A stretch of DNA of 64,000 bases, taken from contig NC_133291.1 of NCBI RefSeq assembly GCF_005239225.2, positions 2,170,001 to 2,234,000 on the forward strand. The letters are read 5' to 3'. Below, in pieces: positions 35,067 through 47,190 of the stretch (position 1 is its first letter; each line of letters starts with the position of its first letter). The notes under the pieces are model-generated. The model ran no database searches, was not told the DNA's origin, and saw nothing but the letters and a program-made list of their open reading frames with translations. Made by a program: the position numbers and the translations under genes. The stretch comes from Populus alba. Its lineage: Eukaryota; Streptophyta; Magnoliopsida; Malpighiales; Salicaceae.

Positions 35067-38000
35067 ATGGGATTCTTGAATACTTTCTTGGAACTTCTTG
35101 GTTTTGGAATTGGACTTCCTTTTGGTCTCTTGATTGGTTTCTTTCTTTTCGTTTATTCTAAGCCTAAGGATACTGTCAAGGTAATTAATCGTGTATCATC
35201 ATCATTATCTCTCGTTCTCCCTCCCTCCCTCTCTCTCTCTATAATCTATATGTGTTAGTTTGCTGTTTTTTTTTTTTTTTATCGTTGATGTTGTTAAGGT
35301 TCCTAACGTTGTTAATTTGTTTGATCATTGTTTTGCTCTGATTCATTATATATGTTGACCTCTAAAGGTTTTTCTTTTTTTCTTTTTGGGTTGAGGTTGT
35401 GGAGCAGTACTGCATTTGTTTCCGTCAAGATTCTTACTTTTCTCGGTTTCTATATATGATTGTGGTTTGTCAGGAACACAGTTCTCGAGTGCGATGCTGT
35501 GTTCTTTCGAAAAATGTGATTCAATGTTCAATGAAGTAATGTTGCTGAATATTAAAATGGAGAGGAATTGGGGTTTCACCGTGTTTTTGGAGATTGTGGG
35601 GCCATTGTAGGAAAGGTTGAAGGAGAACTATTTGCAGTTGATTTTCTGATTTCTTTTTTTGCAGGGCTCTCAAGTGAAAGGAGAAAGAATGATTTTTTTA
35701 AAAAAACTCTTCAACTCTTCTGGAATAGTTGAGAATATGGTGCATTGACATGCAATTCTTATTTTCTATTCGACATTTTGTGTAGAATTATTGAAGGCCT
35801 GGCCAGGCTTTGATTTCTTATTCACACATCATGCTCATGATGCCTTTGCAATTTGTGGTTGTTCAACTTTGTTGATTCGGTCTACGTCAATTTAAGACGA
35901 ATGTGCTGCTTGCTTACATTGGGGGTCTGCTTTGATTAGCTCATCTGTGTTATTTAATATTTAAGAGTGGCTTTCTGTTTTCTATTTTTCTTTTCGTGAT
36001 AGATGTTGTGGTGTTCATGTTGCATTAATCTCAACAGTTTGACTGTGTAGAACATCCTAAACTGCTTTTTAGTTGATGTTTCTTCTCACAACACTCAAGG
36101 GGGTTTGAAATTATGTTATCCAGTCAAGATTTTAAGCCAGAAGTTTCACTGATTTGTCGAAGAGGTTTCCTTTTTCAAAGTTCAAAACATAAAAGAAGTC
36201 CCTCCTCATGACAAAACTGGACTAGAGAGTAGTGAATAACAGGAAATTTCATGGGATTAAAAGAAAAATTAGGATACTTTAAAGCAACGAAATTGAAAGT
36301 ATCCCGTAAGTTAAAGGAAATCGGTTTACTTGCAAGCAATGCTCAAAGGTGTGCTGATAATCTTTGCTTAACATGTGTGACTTTTTTAATCTTGGACCAT
36401 CTAATGCAGGATCCAGTGGTCAGGCCACTTCATGAGTTAGACACAGGTGCTTTGCTAGATATTCTACCAGATATTCCATTATGGGTAAAATGCCCTGATT
36501 ATGAAAGAGTAAGTGCAGTATATTAGTCCTGGTCTATTTGAACATTCGCAATAGCTATTGTTACTGATACTGTTTTTCTTGTGTATTTACTGTTTCTCAG
36601 TTAAATATTATCTCAAATGTGTGACTATATTGATTATTGCTATGTGATTTTCACAGGTTGACTGGTTGAACAAGTTTCTCTCGGTTATGTGGCCCTACCT
36701 TGATAAGGTGATTTGATAACTAAGATTGCCTTCATCTTGTTGAAGTATTTTCAAAATTTTGAGTTCATTGCTACATGCAGGCAGTTTGTGCAATGATAAG
36801 AAGGACAACACAATCTATGTTTGCAGAGTATAATGGGAAATATAAGATACAAGCCATCGAGTTTGAGCATTTAACTCTTGGAACTCTTCCTCCTACAATT
36901 CACGGTAATTAAGTTTTTCACGGTTCTTCTGATATTTATAACTGGAAAAAAAAAAATTTGAATATCGAAAGGCAGTAGAATTGCTCGTATTTTAAAGGCT
37001 CGTTTAAACAATGCAGGAACACTCAGAATTTTTTCTCTGTTTCATTGTTTTAGTGTATGTGAAAACGTTTGATCACGTTCATCAGCTGGAGTGACTGTGT
37101 TTTGAGGATTTCCAATTCTAAAATTTGAAGAGTCTTAGTGTAAAATTCAGCTAAGCGATGCAATGGCAATTCTGTTCAATTGCAGAAATTATATATGAAC
37201 TTGAGCAAAATCGTATGAACCATATAACAGAAGGCATTGATCCTTCAAGATTCCTAATTTTTCTTACTGTTCATGGGGACTGTAATTTTTCAGGTCTCAA
37301 AGTCTACGAAACTAACGAGAAGGATTTAGTAATGGAACCAGCAATAAGGTGGGCTGGCAATCCCAACATTGTTTTGGTGCTTAAATTAATGTCTTTGCAG
37401 GTTACAGTTCAGGTAAAAAGAGCCAAGAGGCACAATCTTTCTTCAGAAAACTAGTGTTGTTAGTTGACTTCATTCTTTTAAAGAAGATGCATGGCTCCCA
37501 TTGCACTGACAATGCTTCTTTGCAGTTAGTTGATCTGCAGATATTTGCAGCGCCACGGGTAGCTTTGAAACCTCTTGTGCCTACCTTTCCATGTTTTGCA
37601 AATATTGTGGTGTCCTTGATGGAGAGGGTAAGAATTCTGGTACAGTGAGGGTTTATCTTAGCTAAAGCCAGATGACTAATTATCTCTGTATGATCTTTTT
37701 TCTACTGATTTATCTCCAGCCACATGTTGATTTTGGACTGAAAATCCTGGGAGGAGATGTTATGTCGATACCTGGCCTTTATCGATTAGTTCAGGTGCTG
37801 CACTGGTAATACTTGAACGTGCGGAGTGAAGCAATAATTTAATTGTCTAAAATTGGATCAGTGTTAAAATTTCTTGCGTTAAACCAAACTGTTAGATGGG
37901 TTTGAATCAACTAATAGTTCTAAGTGCTTGCAGGAGATGATAAAAAAAAAGGTAGCAAGCCTCTACTTATGGCCCCAAACTCTCGATATACCTATCCTTG

Positions 38001-39537
38001 ATTCCTCAACGTAAGTTTATATTAGATTCATTGAGTTTTCCGTTATCTTTCAAAGAATTTAAGTTCGATTCATTTATCATTTTCACCAGTGCTATTATCC
38101 AATACTTCATATTGTTGGTTCACTCTGCATCCGAAGTTCGATTAGATTCATGTTTGAAAATTCATTGAGTTTTTACACATTTTTTTTATAATGACATACC
38201 ATCTTATTATCTGATTCTAATTTTTATTTAGAGCAATTATTAAGAAGCCTGTGGGGATACTTCATGTGAAAGTTGTGCGGGCAAATAAACTCCTGAAGGC
38301 TGATCTCCTCGGAACATCTGATCCATATGTGAAACTTAACCTTACTGGAGAAAAGCTTCCAGCAAAGAAAACGACAATCAAGAAGAAGAATCTGAATCCT
38401 GAATGGAATGAGAACTTCAAGCTTGTTGTCAAGGATCCTGAATCCCAAGCTCTTCAACTACAAGTGTTTGACTGGGACAAGGTTTTTCCTTAGAAATCTA
38501 AGCATTGATTCTTTATATATATTTTTAATTTTCTTGGCATCTAAAATCCTTCGAAGAACTGATAAAAAATTGTTTTCTGGTTCTCTGAGAACAGCATTTG
38601 AAAGAAATTTTGTTCGGTTGAGTTTAAATTCGCATTTCGCTTTGCAACAGGAATTCAAACTTCTTGCTAATTTTTTTTTTGATTAACGTGGGTGTCCGGG
38701 AACTTCTTGCTAATTTATTTTGCAGGTTGGTGGACATGACAGATTAGGGATGCAATTAGTTCCCCTGAAAGTGCTTACTCCCCGTGAAACGAAGGACTTC
38801 ACTCTTGATTTGCTCAAGCACACAAATATTTCCGACTCTCGGGACAAGAAACAGCGAGGACAGATTGTGGTGGAGTTGACCTATGTGCCTTTTAGAGAAG
38901 ATAGTATCAAGTTTAGCGGACCTTTGGATGGAAATGGTGAGATGGGAAGTGTAAGTGGCAGGTCTTCTCCAGAAGAAGAAGCACCATTGAGTGGAGCAGG
39001 TTTACTCTCAGTTATGGTTCAAGGAGCTGAGGATGTAGAAGGGAAGCGTCACCATAATCCCTATGCCTTAGTCCTTTTCAGAGGAGAAAGGAAGAGAACT
39101 AAGGTGAACGCTCTTCATTATAGTAAAATATCAAGTCCTCTCCTGAAATTTACTGCAGACAGAGTCCAGTCTTACATTTTTATTTACATCTGCAACTTGG
39201 TGTTCCTGCAGACGATTAAAAAGACTCGGGATCCTCGTTGGAACGAAGAGTTCCAATTCACGCTCGATCAACCTCCCTTGCGTGAGTTGATTCGTATTGA
39301 GGTCATGAGCAAGCGAAAAGGCTTTAGTTTCCGATCAAAGGTACAGGAATCATTGTTGCTGCTGCTGCTGTTTTTTCTTGTGATATTGATGTTATTTTTA
39401 ACATGAAGGAATCGTTGGGGCATGTGGAAATCAAGCTTGATGATGTTGTGTACAACGGACGCATAAACCAGAAATACCATCTAATTGATTCGAGGAATGG
39501 AGTGATACATGTTGAGATTAGATGGAGTACAGTTTGA
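35067..39537 (+). CDS. SYT3: Synaptotagmin-type SMP/C2 protein (SYT3-like)
   Basis: Plant synaptotagmins tether the endoplasmic reticulum to the plasma membrane and move lipids such as diacylglycerol at contact sites. I place 12 exons: 35067-35180, 36410-36508, 36657-36707, 36781-36904, 37294-37412, 37526-37627, 37720-37794, 37934-38010, 38232-38481, 38726-39103, 39212-39340, 39409-39537; sum 1647 nt, 548 residues. Residues 7-30 form the N-terminal membrane anchor (LLGFGIGLPFGLLIGFFLFV). The SMP lipid-transfer domain follows at about 67-250 (PDIPLWVKCPDYERVDWLNK near its start). C2A begins near 262 and keeps five Ca2+-ligand Asp: D278, D284, D334, D336, D342. C2B begins near 429 and lacks the second loop Asp (KRHHNPY), so it probably does not bind Ca2+ in the usual way. 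RWAGNPNIVLVLK and GGHDRLGMQ favour SYT3 over SYT1/2. The last acceptor (ATGAAG at 39408) lacks a strong C/T-AG. Confidence 0.94.
38658..38716. mobile_element. Truncated SINE tail with perfect 16-bp target-site duplication
   Basis: AACTTCTTGCTAATTT occurs at 38658-38673 and 38701-38716. Between them lie a T run and GATTAACGTGGGTGTCCGGG (27 bases), which is the reverse complement of the 3' end and A tail of the SINE type seen at 32.1 kb. The element is inserted antisense in SYT3 intron 9, and its right duplication ends 9 bases before the exon 10 acceptor boundary. Confidence 0.8.
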
Positions 39538-39638
39538 GAAGATGAAGAATATTGTAAACTGCATGTAATATTATTTTTATTTTTTATTTGTTTCGAGAAT
39601 ACACAACTGTGATACAAAATTTACTGGAGGGCAAAGAA

Positions 39639-39644
39639 AATAAA
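39639..39644 (+). terminator. Candidate poly(A) signal of SYT3
   Basis: AATAAA lies about 100 bases after the SYT3 stop codon, a plausible near-upstream element for plant polyadenylation. Confidence 0.45.
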
Positions 39645-39649
39645 GAATT

Positions 39650-39838
39650 AAATGGAGTTCGATTTTATTAAAGAGTATTGGAAAAAAAAAATTGGAAGGA
39701 AAGAATTTAACTAGTGTATTTTTATTAAAATTTAAATTCAATTCTCAAATGAATTCTAAATTAGAGGTTCTCTCAAACACCATGCCGAGTGATATGTTTT
39801 TTTTTTTTACGGCCAAAGTTCCAGGTTATTACTCGAGA

Positions 39839-39869
<31 letters not shown>

Positions 39870-41080
39870 TAATACATTAAAATTATCTAAAAATACTAAA
39901 AAATAAATTTTCATTAAAAACAAGTTGGAAACGCACTAAACGGGCACTAAAATCTTGAGCCACTAATTTAATTTAAGGCCATTCCTCTGTAAACTTAATC
40001 GTCCAATTAATTAATTTTATAAATTTAAATTTTGAGACTAACATTTAAAAAAAAATTATTTTCTTAAATACATAAAATGAAAGGGGAAGCCTCGGTCCTT
40101 GTTAACACATGAACCAATGCAAGTATGTCTATGATCAACTTTAAGTAAAAGATGTAATTTAATTAATTAAGTTTAAAGTTTGTTTTTTTAAAAATTATCG
40201 ATTTAAATTTTATAAATTTTAAAGTTATTAAAGGTTTATATAATAATTAATTTCAGGATTTGTAATATTAGTTAAACTGATATTAATAAAAAAAAATGTC
40301 CATGACCATTAAAGAGTTTGGAAAATTGCGAGAAAGCATAATTAAATTGGAATTCTCATTTCAAAATTTAATTGCTAATGTATAGTAAAGAAGATGGGCG
40401 GTTATGGCCACAGCAAAAGGGTTGTAAATACCTCTTAATGCTTGGGCTGAGGTGGGTCAATAGATATAGACATTCGGCTTGCAAGGGCTGCTTATGGCCC
40501 AGTTTGATTTTTTTTATTGCTGTTGGGTACACTCAGGTTTTGCCTTCTAGTTTCAGTCTCGAACGATTTTGACTGTGCCATGAAAAATTTAAAAATGATC
40601 AAAAAAAGAAGAAGAAGAAAATAGGTTATTTTTACCAAATTTATCAGCTGTTGAAGATTAAATTACTGGACTCAATTAGAAACAAATAAAATGTCAAAGG
40701 ATTTATTTTCAACAATTTAGCCTCGGAGTAAGCGCTCATTTGGCATTGTGTTAGCATATATTAAATTAATATTTTTTTTATGATTTTAATGTACTTAAAT
40801 GTGAAAAAAATATAACTTTAATGTATTTTTAATTAAAAAAATAATTTTAAAAATCATATTATCAAACAAATGTATTATAACGAAAGACTACTCGAGGAAA
40901 CCACACTTCACAGGTTATTAAAATGCTAATGGGCCAAACCAGAAAGCATGTAGTTCCTCTGTTTTTTTCACTCCCCCCCCCTTTTTTTCCTCGTAAAAAT
41001 TTGGCTAGTGACAAAGTCGTTGAAGCGTTTACTCATCCTTCGTGACACTTAAACCGAATTTCTATGTTGATAAAAGCTAA
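39650..41080. other. Gene-free AT-rich spacer
   Basis: No coding region is supported. An A/T-rich core of the MITE type lies near 40735-40880 and a C10-T8 tract near 40973-40988. Confidence 0.55.
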
Positions 41081-41086
41081 GAGGCC

Positions 41087-41165
41087 AAACTTGCATGATT
41101 AGATGAAGACGATCTTGAAAATTAGATGAATTTTCAAGATCGTCTTCATCTAATCATGCAAGTTT
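41087..41165. repeat. Perfect 37-bp inverted repeat with 5-base loop
   Basis: The left arm 41087-41123 starts AAACTTGCATGATTAGATGA; the right arm 41129-41165 is its exact reverse complement; the loop is AGATG (41124-41128). There is no mismatch over 37 pairs. It lies in spacer with no gene nearby. It could be a foldback made by a template-switch event, a young hairpin small-RNA locus, or an assembly artefact. Confidence 0.95.
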
Positions 41166-41169
41166 TTTT

Positions 41170-42880
41170 GAAAATTCAATTCCACCGAGTGGAGGATTGA
41201 GCACTTGAAAAGGTCAATAAATTGAAATAATTTCTCACGACGACCCATGATCTTTTAGCTAGTTGTGTGATAATTAACATCTCTTCACCTAGCTATATGT
41301 CTACCAATGATCTCTTTGTGGAAGCATCCCTTTGGAAGATCCATGCAAGACTTAAGGAGCCCTGATTGAAGGAATCATTATTAATTCGGGGTAAACTAAG
41401 GTTTTACCTGCAAATTAGAATCATGATCATGAATAAGAACAGATGTACAGGGAGAGGGAGAGGTGCACGCTAGCTGGTGTCAAATGATAGTGAAGGGTTG
41501 GATTCACAAGGGGAACCCTAGCTAGATCGGCATGGTCTTAACCAGATGGACCCCATTGCATGCATGGATTAGGTTTGACTTGTTGCTGACAAATAGTAGA
41601 AAGATTTCATGTGACATCATGATTAAGGAAAACCACCACTCTGGCTACATGCTTTCCTTTGCTAATTGGATTTACATGCATGCATGGCTGTCGTCCTATA
41701 TTAATTTGTATTGCTTGAAGCAGTGATTCCACTGTGAGAAAAAATTGACTCCTAATAATTATATTTCTTCTGGTACTGTTCTTACACGTATTCACTAGCG
41801 AGTTCAAGGGTATTTATCTGTATATATGTATATTCTCGTAAGCAACAATGAAGCTTTGATATAATCGAAAAATGATTCGCAGGCACGCGCCCTGCCCGAG
41901 AAGAGAATACCAACGCGTGCAGGGTACGTGAGCAAACCTAGCTAGCTGGCTTCGTCTTGTGATATTGTTTTTAGGGTACCAAAACACTTGAAGGTATCTT
42001 ATTAGTTATATATAGCTAGAGAAAAGATATAATTAAGCCATGGGTTACTGTGATTGATGAACTACAAAGTGCAAGACATCCCATTGCTCGTAAATCCCGA
42101 TCCTGAGTGGGGGGCACCATAAGAGGGAGAGGCTCCCTTTGTATCATAATAAAAATAAAGGTTCCAGCTTGCTCGTTGACTTGCCCCAGAAAGTCTGGCA
42201 AATTTAGAGGGAGGGAGTAAAGGGAATGATCCTATCCCTGCACCTGCAGAGGTTTTTATGAGGATTCTTTGTTAATGGATCTCCACTCATTGCATTGAAA
42301 ACTCTTCATTACCCTCTCTTTTCCCCCCTCTCTTGAAACAAGTTGTGTGTGTGAGAGTGCTCTTAAAAGCAAGGGTGAAATGAAAAAGGAGTGTTCTTGC
42401 GTTGATGTTTTTTGTGGGGGAGAGGAATAGCTTTTGGCATTCTAAAAAGAGAGGACATTTTTCTTTTAAAAGGTTGTCTTTTGAGAGTGGTAAAGTAAGT
42501 GGGAATAGGAAACTCCACTCGAAACACTCTTGAGTTAGCAGCACTCAAATCTCTCGAGTTCGGTACGTGCTACCTAGCTAGCCTCCTCTCTCTTGCGTGG
42601 TGCTAGCTTTTGGCCATGTCGATGCAAGCTTCGATAGTGCACTCCCGACTACTCCCATCTCTTTCTTTTGTGCTCCGTTACCAAATTATCTTTGAAATTG
42701 AGAGAATATACCATCTCTCAATTCGCATTATTGGCAGGAGATAGTGATGGAAGATCACCATACTTTCCAAGGAGAGAATAAAGGTATTCCACAAACAATG
42801 GGAGCACACGTTGGACTCAACTCAATTTGACTTCTATTGGTGTCCTTCAAATGATTTATATTAATGGTCCATTCAGGCAG
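41170..42880. other. Less AT-rich spacer, no gene recognised
   Basis: This stretch, especially 41880-42760, is closer to genic composition than its surroundings, but its open frames are short and show no domain. I compared it by eye with common plant microRNAs (miR156, 159, 160, 164, 166, 167, 169, 172, 390, 393, 394, 396) and found no mature sequence. Confidence 0.4.
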
Positions 42881-42881
42881 C

Positions 42882-42946
42882 ATATATATATATATATATA
42901 TAATGGTCTTCATTCAGGCATGCATGTACACACACACACACACACA
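42882..42946. repeat. TA and CA microsatellites
   Basis: A TA dinucleotide run (about 42882-42902) is followed by a CA run (about 42929-42946). Both are in spacer. Confidence 0.85.
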
Positions 42947-42949
42947 ACT

Positions 42950-44800
42950 GTCCATTTAATTAGTTAATACTATGATATATATGCTAAAAAACAATACAAA
43001 ATACATTTCATAAGTACTCTAATAAACTTTTAGATTTATATGAATTTTTTTAATATAATATTAGAGTTTTAATAACCATGTATATATGTTACTGTTATTA
43101 GTCTCCAGCAACAGTGTTAGATAGATAAAAATAATCCCATCTATCCTCAAATTATAATAATAATAACAACATGATAGATCATATTCTTGACTATTCTTGG
43201 ATTGAATCATCTGCGAGGGCTTCTTCGGTTTCACCGAAGCTAAAGAAACTAATTAATCTCTTATGCTTGATATAAATTAGCCACAAAAAAATACACAAAT
43301 TATTGATTAGTGGAGTCGATATATATGACCATGCATATTGCTATTATTAAGACTTTAATTAAGAACTGTTTGTTTTGCCTTTAAAATATGTTTCTAATTA
43401 TTTAATTTATTTTTATAATGTTTTAATATACTGATATCAAAATTAATTTTTTAAAAATAAAAATTATTATTTTAATAAATAAAAAAAACATTTAAAAAAT
43501 AATTGTTATTATATTTTCAAACACCCTCAATATCTCCGAAAACATCATTATGCATGTCATGACATAATTGTCAAACCTTGCGGATATTTAATTAATCAAA
43601 CATACACAAAACCGTTGAATCCCGGTTAAGCCAAGGATTTTGGATTGGTTCGATAATCTACAGCCATTTGTATATAAAATTGAAAACACATGGCTGCCTA
43701 CATGTTGACAGTTCCTAAGAGATAAGATTTTGACCACTGAATCCCAGATTCGAGACTGTTTGGTTCATCCACCCAAGGTGTTTTTTCTTTTTTTTAACAT
43801 GTAAAACACACGCTCGTCCCACATGTCATGCTACAATATAATATATAATCAACAATTACCAATAAATTAAGGATTATTTCAATATCAAAGATAATAATAT
43901 TAATTAGCGAGTTGAACCCATCAATATCATCTAGAAAGTTCAAACATTTGCTAGCTAGCACCAACTATATATATTCGTTGTCCATAATAAGTTAATAACC
44001 GCCACTTTTTTTTTTATTTCAGGCAACGGTCAAGTTAATATCTTTTGATTACCCGGAACTAAGAGCTGCTTGGGATTTCTAGATTGCAAGCTTTTTCATG
44101 GCATTTAACTGGTCCACGTAAAGAAGATTTCGAATGGATTAGGGTTTGAATTGCAGGCCGCATATATCTTATTTCTTAATTCAAGCACGAGCTAGCTACT
44201 TGTCAAATTCAAATTAGTCGGGCAAATCGAACTCGGAACACCGACTTCGATTTGTTAGTTATTGTTTTTTTTTTTGGTCAAAATTATCTTGTTGAATAAT
44301 AGTTGTAATCCCGTACAAGAAAGGCATGCGTGCGTGTGAGAGAAATTCCATTCAAATATTTTTTTTTATTTTTTTTAATAATGTTTGAAAACGCATAAAA
44401 ATTTATTTTTGTTATGCTTTTAAATCAATTTAATATATTAATATTAAAAATAAATAAATAAATATTTTAATGCATTAAAAAATATTTTTTTCATTTAAAA
44501 CAACTAGTATCAGTAATAAACACTATTAGATAGGAGATATACCTGAGAAAAAAGAAAAAAGAAATTGAAGGGTAAAATATGGCTAGCAATGTCAACCGTG
44601 ATGGCATGGGAACCGCAAAACGACTAAACTGTGATGATGTGCACGTGTGGTGTACTTATGATGTCATGTGGGAAAAAAACAAAAAACCAAACAAAGACTA
44701 ACATCATTGGAAAAATCCCCACCATTTGACTCATGCCCACCAATGATTCACCATCATGGTGGTTTTGGCCAAAGGCATGCGAGGCCATCCACAGAAATGT
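42950..44800. other. Gene-free AT-rich spacer with MITE-type cores
   Basis: No coding region is supported. AT-rich MITE-type cores lie at about 43358-43530 (flanks read AACTGTTTGTTTTG and TTTTCAAACACCC, a weak inverted pair) and about 44355-44530. Confidence 0.5.
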
Positions 44801-44822
44801 ACTGGTGGGGGAAGCTGCTCTT

Positions 44823-45019
44823 TTTTTTTTTTTTTTTTTTTAACCCAGGATGTCTGGGTTAGCTTGCGCGCACCATAACTAATCTCCGGGCTCACTGAAC
44901 ATTCTACAAGCTCAGTAAGCATATAAGATACTGCAGGGAATGAAAAACGTATACAAGAGCTTGAACCCTGATATAAAAAAAAAAAACAAGTCACTTCAAC
45001 TATAAGCCACAATCCACTT
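44823..45019 (-). mobile_element. Full-length SINE with 18-bp target-site duplication
   Basis: On the minus strand a head with a B box GGGTTCAAGCTC (44968-44957) leads to GATTAGTTATGGTGCGCGCA, then CTAACCCAGACATCCTGGG and a poly(A) tail, seen as about 21 T at 44821-44841. It is flanked by GTGGGGGAAGCTGCTCTT (44805-44822) and GTGGGGGGAGCTGCTCTT (45020-45037), 17 of 18 identical, so the insertion is fairly recent. The body is about 197 bp. The 3' GATTA..GGTGCGCGCAA motif links it to the SINE at 32.1 kb. Confidence 0.82.
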
Positions 45020-45039
45020 GTGGGGGGAGCTGCTCTTCT

Positions 45040-47190
45040 TTCTCCACTCTCTAGCGGAGGAGCTTCTCTAGAAAGAGGATGACGGCAATCATCCACCACC
45101 AAGAGATTTTTTATTTTCTCTCTCTCTTTATTATTATCACCTCACTTGACTTGAAGAGTTGTTCTGGTGAGAGACACAGAGATTTGACAACCAAGCACTA
45201 ACATTAAAATCATACTCCCATGTTATCATCCGTTTATGGTCCATTTGAAAACATGTTTCAACTTGTATTTTAAAAAAATTAAAATTTTTTAATATTTTTA
45301 AATCATTTTTAATGTGCTTATATTAAAAATAATTTTTTAAAAATAAAAAATATTATTTAAATATATTTTAAATAAAAAATACTATAAACCGTAAATTATT
45401 ACCACAGTTATAAACAAATGCTTAATCAAGTTTTATCCCTCCGGGTTGTTTGGCTTAAAGCACGTACTCTTCCTTTTATATTCCCGGAGGAGAAAGGTCC
45501 ACCGTTAACATGTGCCCTCCAAACCGAAATAAGATCCTAACTCGTGGTTGTCAGCTCAGCTAACTTCTGACCTAGTCTAGGATCTTGATCATCGAATAAA
45601 CTCGTGGGTCAGCACTGCTTCAATCCTAAAATGATAAAAAAAAACCCGGTTTATCGGAGTTGAGTTTAATGGCCACAACTCTTCCCAGCTCGGAAGGACG
45701 ATCCTTTGAAATAACAACAAAACGTTAGCGTTTAGAATTATTAATGTAGCTAGATCTAGCAATGTTGGATCTCATTACAGGGTGTCTTTACCATTTTTAT
45801 TTATTTTTTAAAGCCTATAGATCTAGCAATGTTGGATCTCGAGATTTCTGTGGTTTAAGAACTCGTATACCAACCTAAATGTTTCCAAATAGCGGTGATG
45901 TGCTTGATGTTACAGACCGAGTGGAACCCAATAAAAGATCACATTTCTTTTTTCATCGTTTTTCTCAATTCCTCGTGTACAATAAATAACCAACAAAAAA
46001 TGCTTAAAAACTTTTTTTTTTAAAAAAAAACAGGATCTCTGGAAACATCAAGATTGATATTGCGTAATTTTAAAATATAAAAAGCCAACATGAAACATGC
46101 TGAACCATGAAGGTGAAAAGATAGTTTGAACTATGCTAACTTGTTTACTCGAAGCTGGGAAGAAATGCTTGATATTCGTTACAGGTAATTATTTTTAATT
46201 CGGTTTAGTTTTTATTAAAAAAATTTAACTAAATTAATTTTTTTATTATGCCAAGCAATACCACACATACACAGAAGAGAGCTTACCTCTCAAGATGGGA
46301 AAAGTGGTTAACTTTTTTTTATTTTTCTTGTTTTAACATAGACATGGGGAAATAGTAAAAAACAAAAAAAGTCCTCGAAAAAAGATTTGTCGGGAAGTAA
46401 TTGACTAATTGCAAGTTTCCCAAGGGTTAAATACATAGTCAAATGCATGGGCATCCCAACCTGAACGATGGACTAGCAAGCATACAAACGATATATATAT
46501 ATATAATACTGTAATCTATATAGTATATACTACAAATAAATATATTTTCTCTCTCTAAACAAGAACAAATATATTAAATGTTCAGGCGTGTTGCATGGCT
46601 TTCTTTATCTCGGAAAGGTTTTCTTCCTAGATGGCTTCAACTTGCAAGCAAGCAAAAGGGTCCTCGATTCTTTGATTTAAAAAAGAAAAAAGAAAGAAAA
46701 GTTAGAGGATCTGGATTTTTTTCTTAATTCTTTTTATAAAAACAAAGCAGCATTTTGTTTTTACTGTTACATGATAGCGTTGGACCCACTTTCCTACCCT
46801 CAAATTATATACCTAGAAGGGATATATCTTTTTATTCGTATTTTTTTAAAAGTTATTAAACTTGATATAATTTAAAATCTAATTTGAATCAATATAAATC
46901 AACGTAATCTTAATTTTTAAAATTAAAATAATATTGTTTCAAATAATTTGGAGCTGAATCCAATCTAAATTAGAGATAGGATTAGTAAGATATCAAATAT
47001 ACTTGCGAAGTGTGGCGAAGAGACTGAGCTGTAAAAGATGATGAAAGAGTAAAAAGAGAGAGAAAGGAAATGCAGGAAGTGAGTAATTCGATGGCCAGGA
47101 AATGCATGATTGCTTGCATAAAGCAACCAACTAGCTTTCTCTATTCAACCAAAACGTGCCTTTTTTTTAAAAAAATTATTTTTTAATTTA
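45040..47190. other. Gene-free spacer
   Basis: No gene is supported. It holds a MITE-type core near 45240-45400, the 23-bp direct repeat at 45751-45840 and an AT run near 46492-46506. Confidence 0.55.
45751..45840. repeat. 23-bp exact direct repeat flanking a 44-bp segment
   Basis: TAGATCTAGCAATGTTGGAT plus CTC occurs at 45751-45773 and 45818-45840 with no mismatch, bracketing 44 AT-rich bases. It resembles a duplication left by repair or by a short insertion. Confidence 0.85.

Noticed and set aside
36251..36526. 91-codon frame on the plus strand
   Set aside because: Its second half is SYT3 exon 2; the first half is read-through of intron 1.
41284..41345. Possible MIR393 locus from ATCCCTTTGGAAGATCC
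   Set aside because: Only a partial resemblance to the miR393 star strand; the mature miR393 sequence is absent and no matching arm is seen.
42425..42450. Possible miR394 from TTGGCATTCT
   Set aside because: The match stops after ten bases; the rest of the mature sequence and the star arm are missing.
44731..45102. 123-codon frame on the minus strand
   Set aside because: It runs through the SINE and its poly(A) tail (poly-Lys in translation), so it is accidental.
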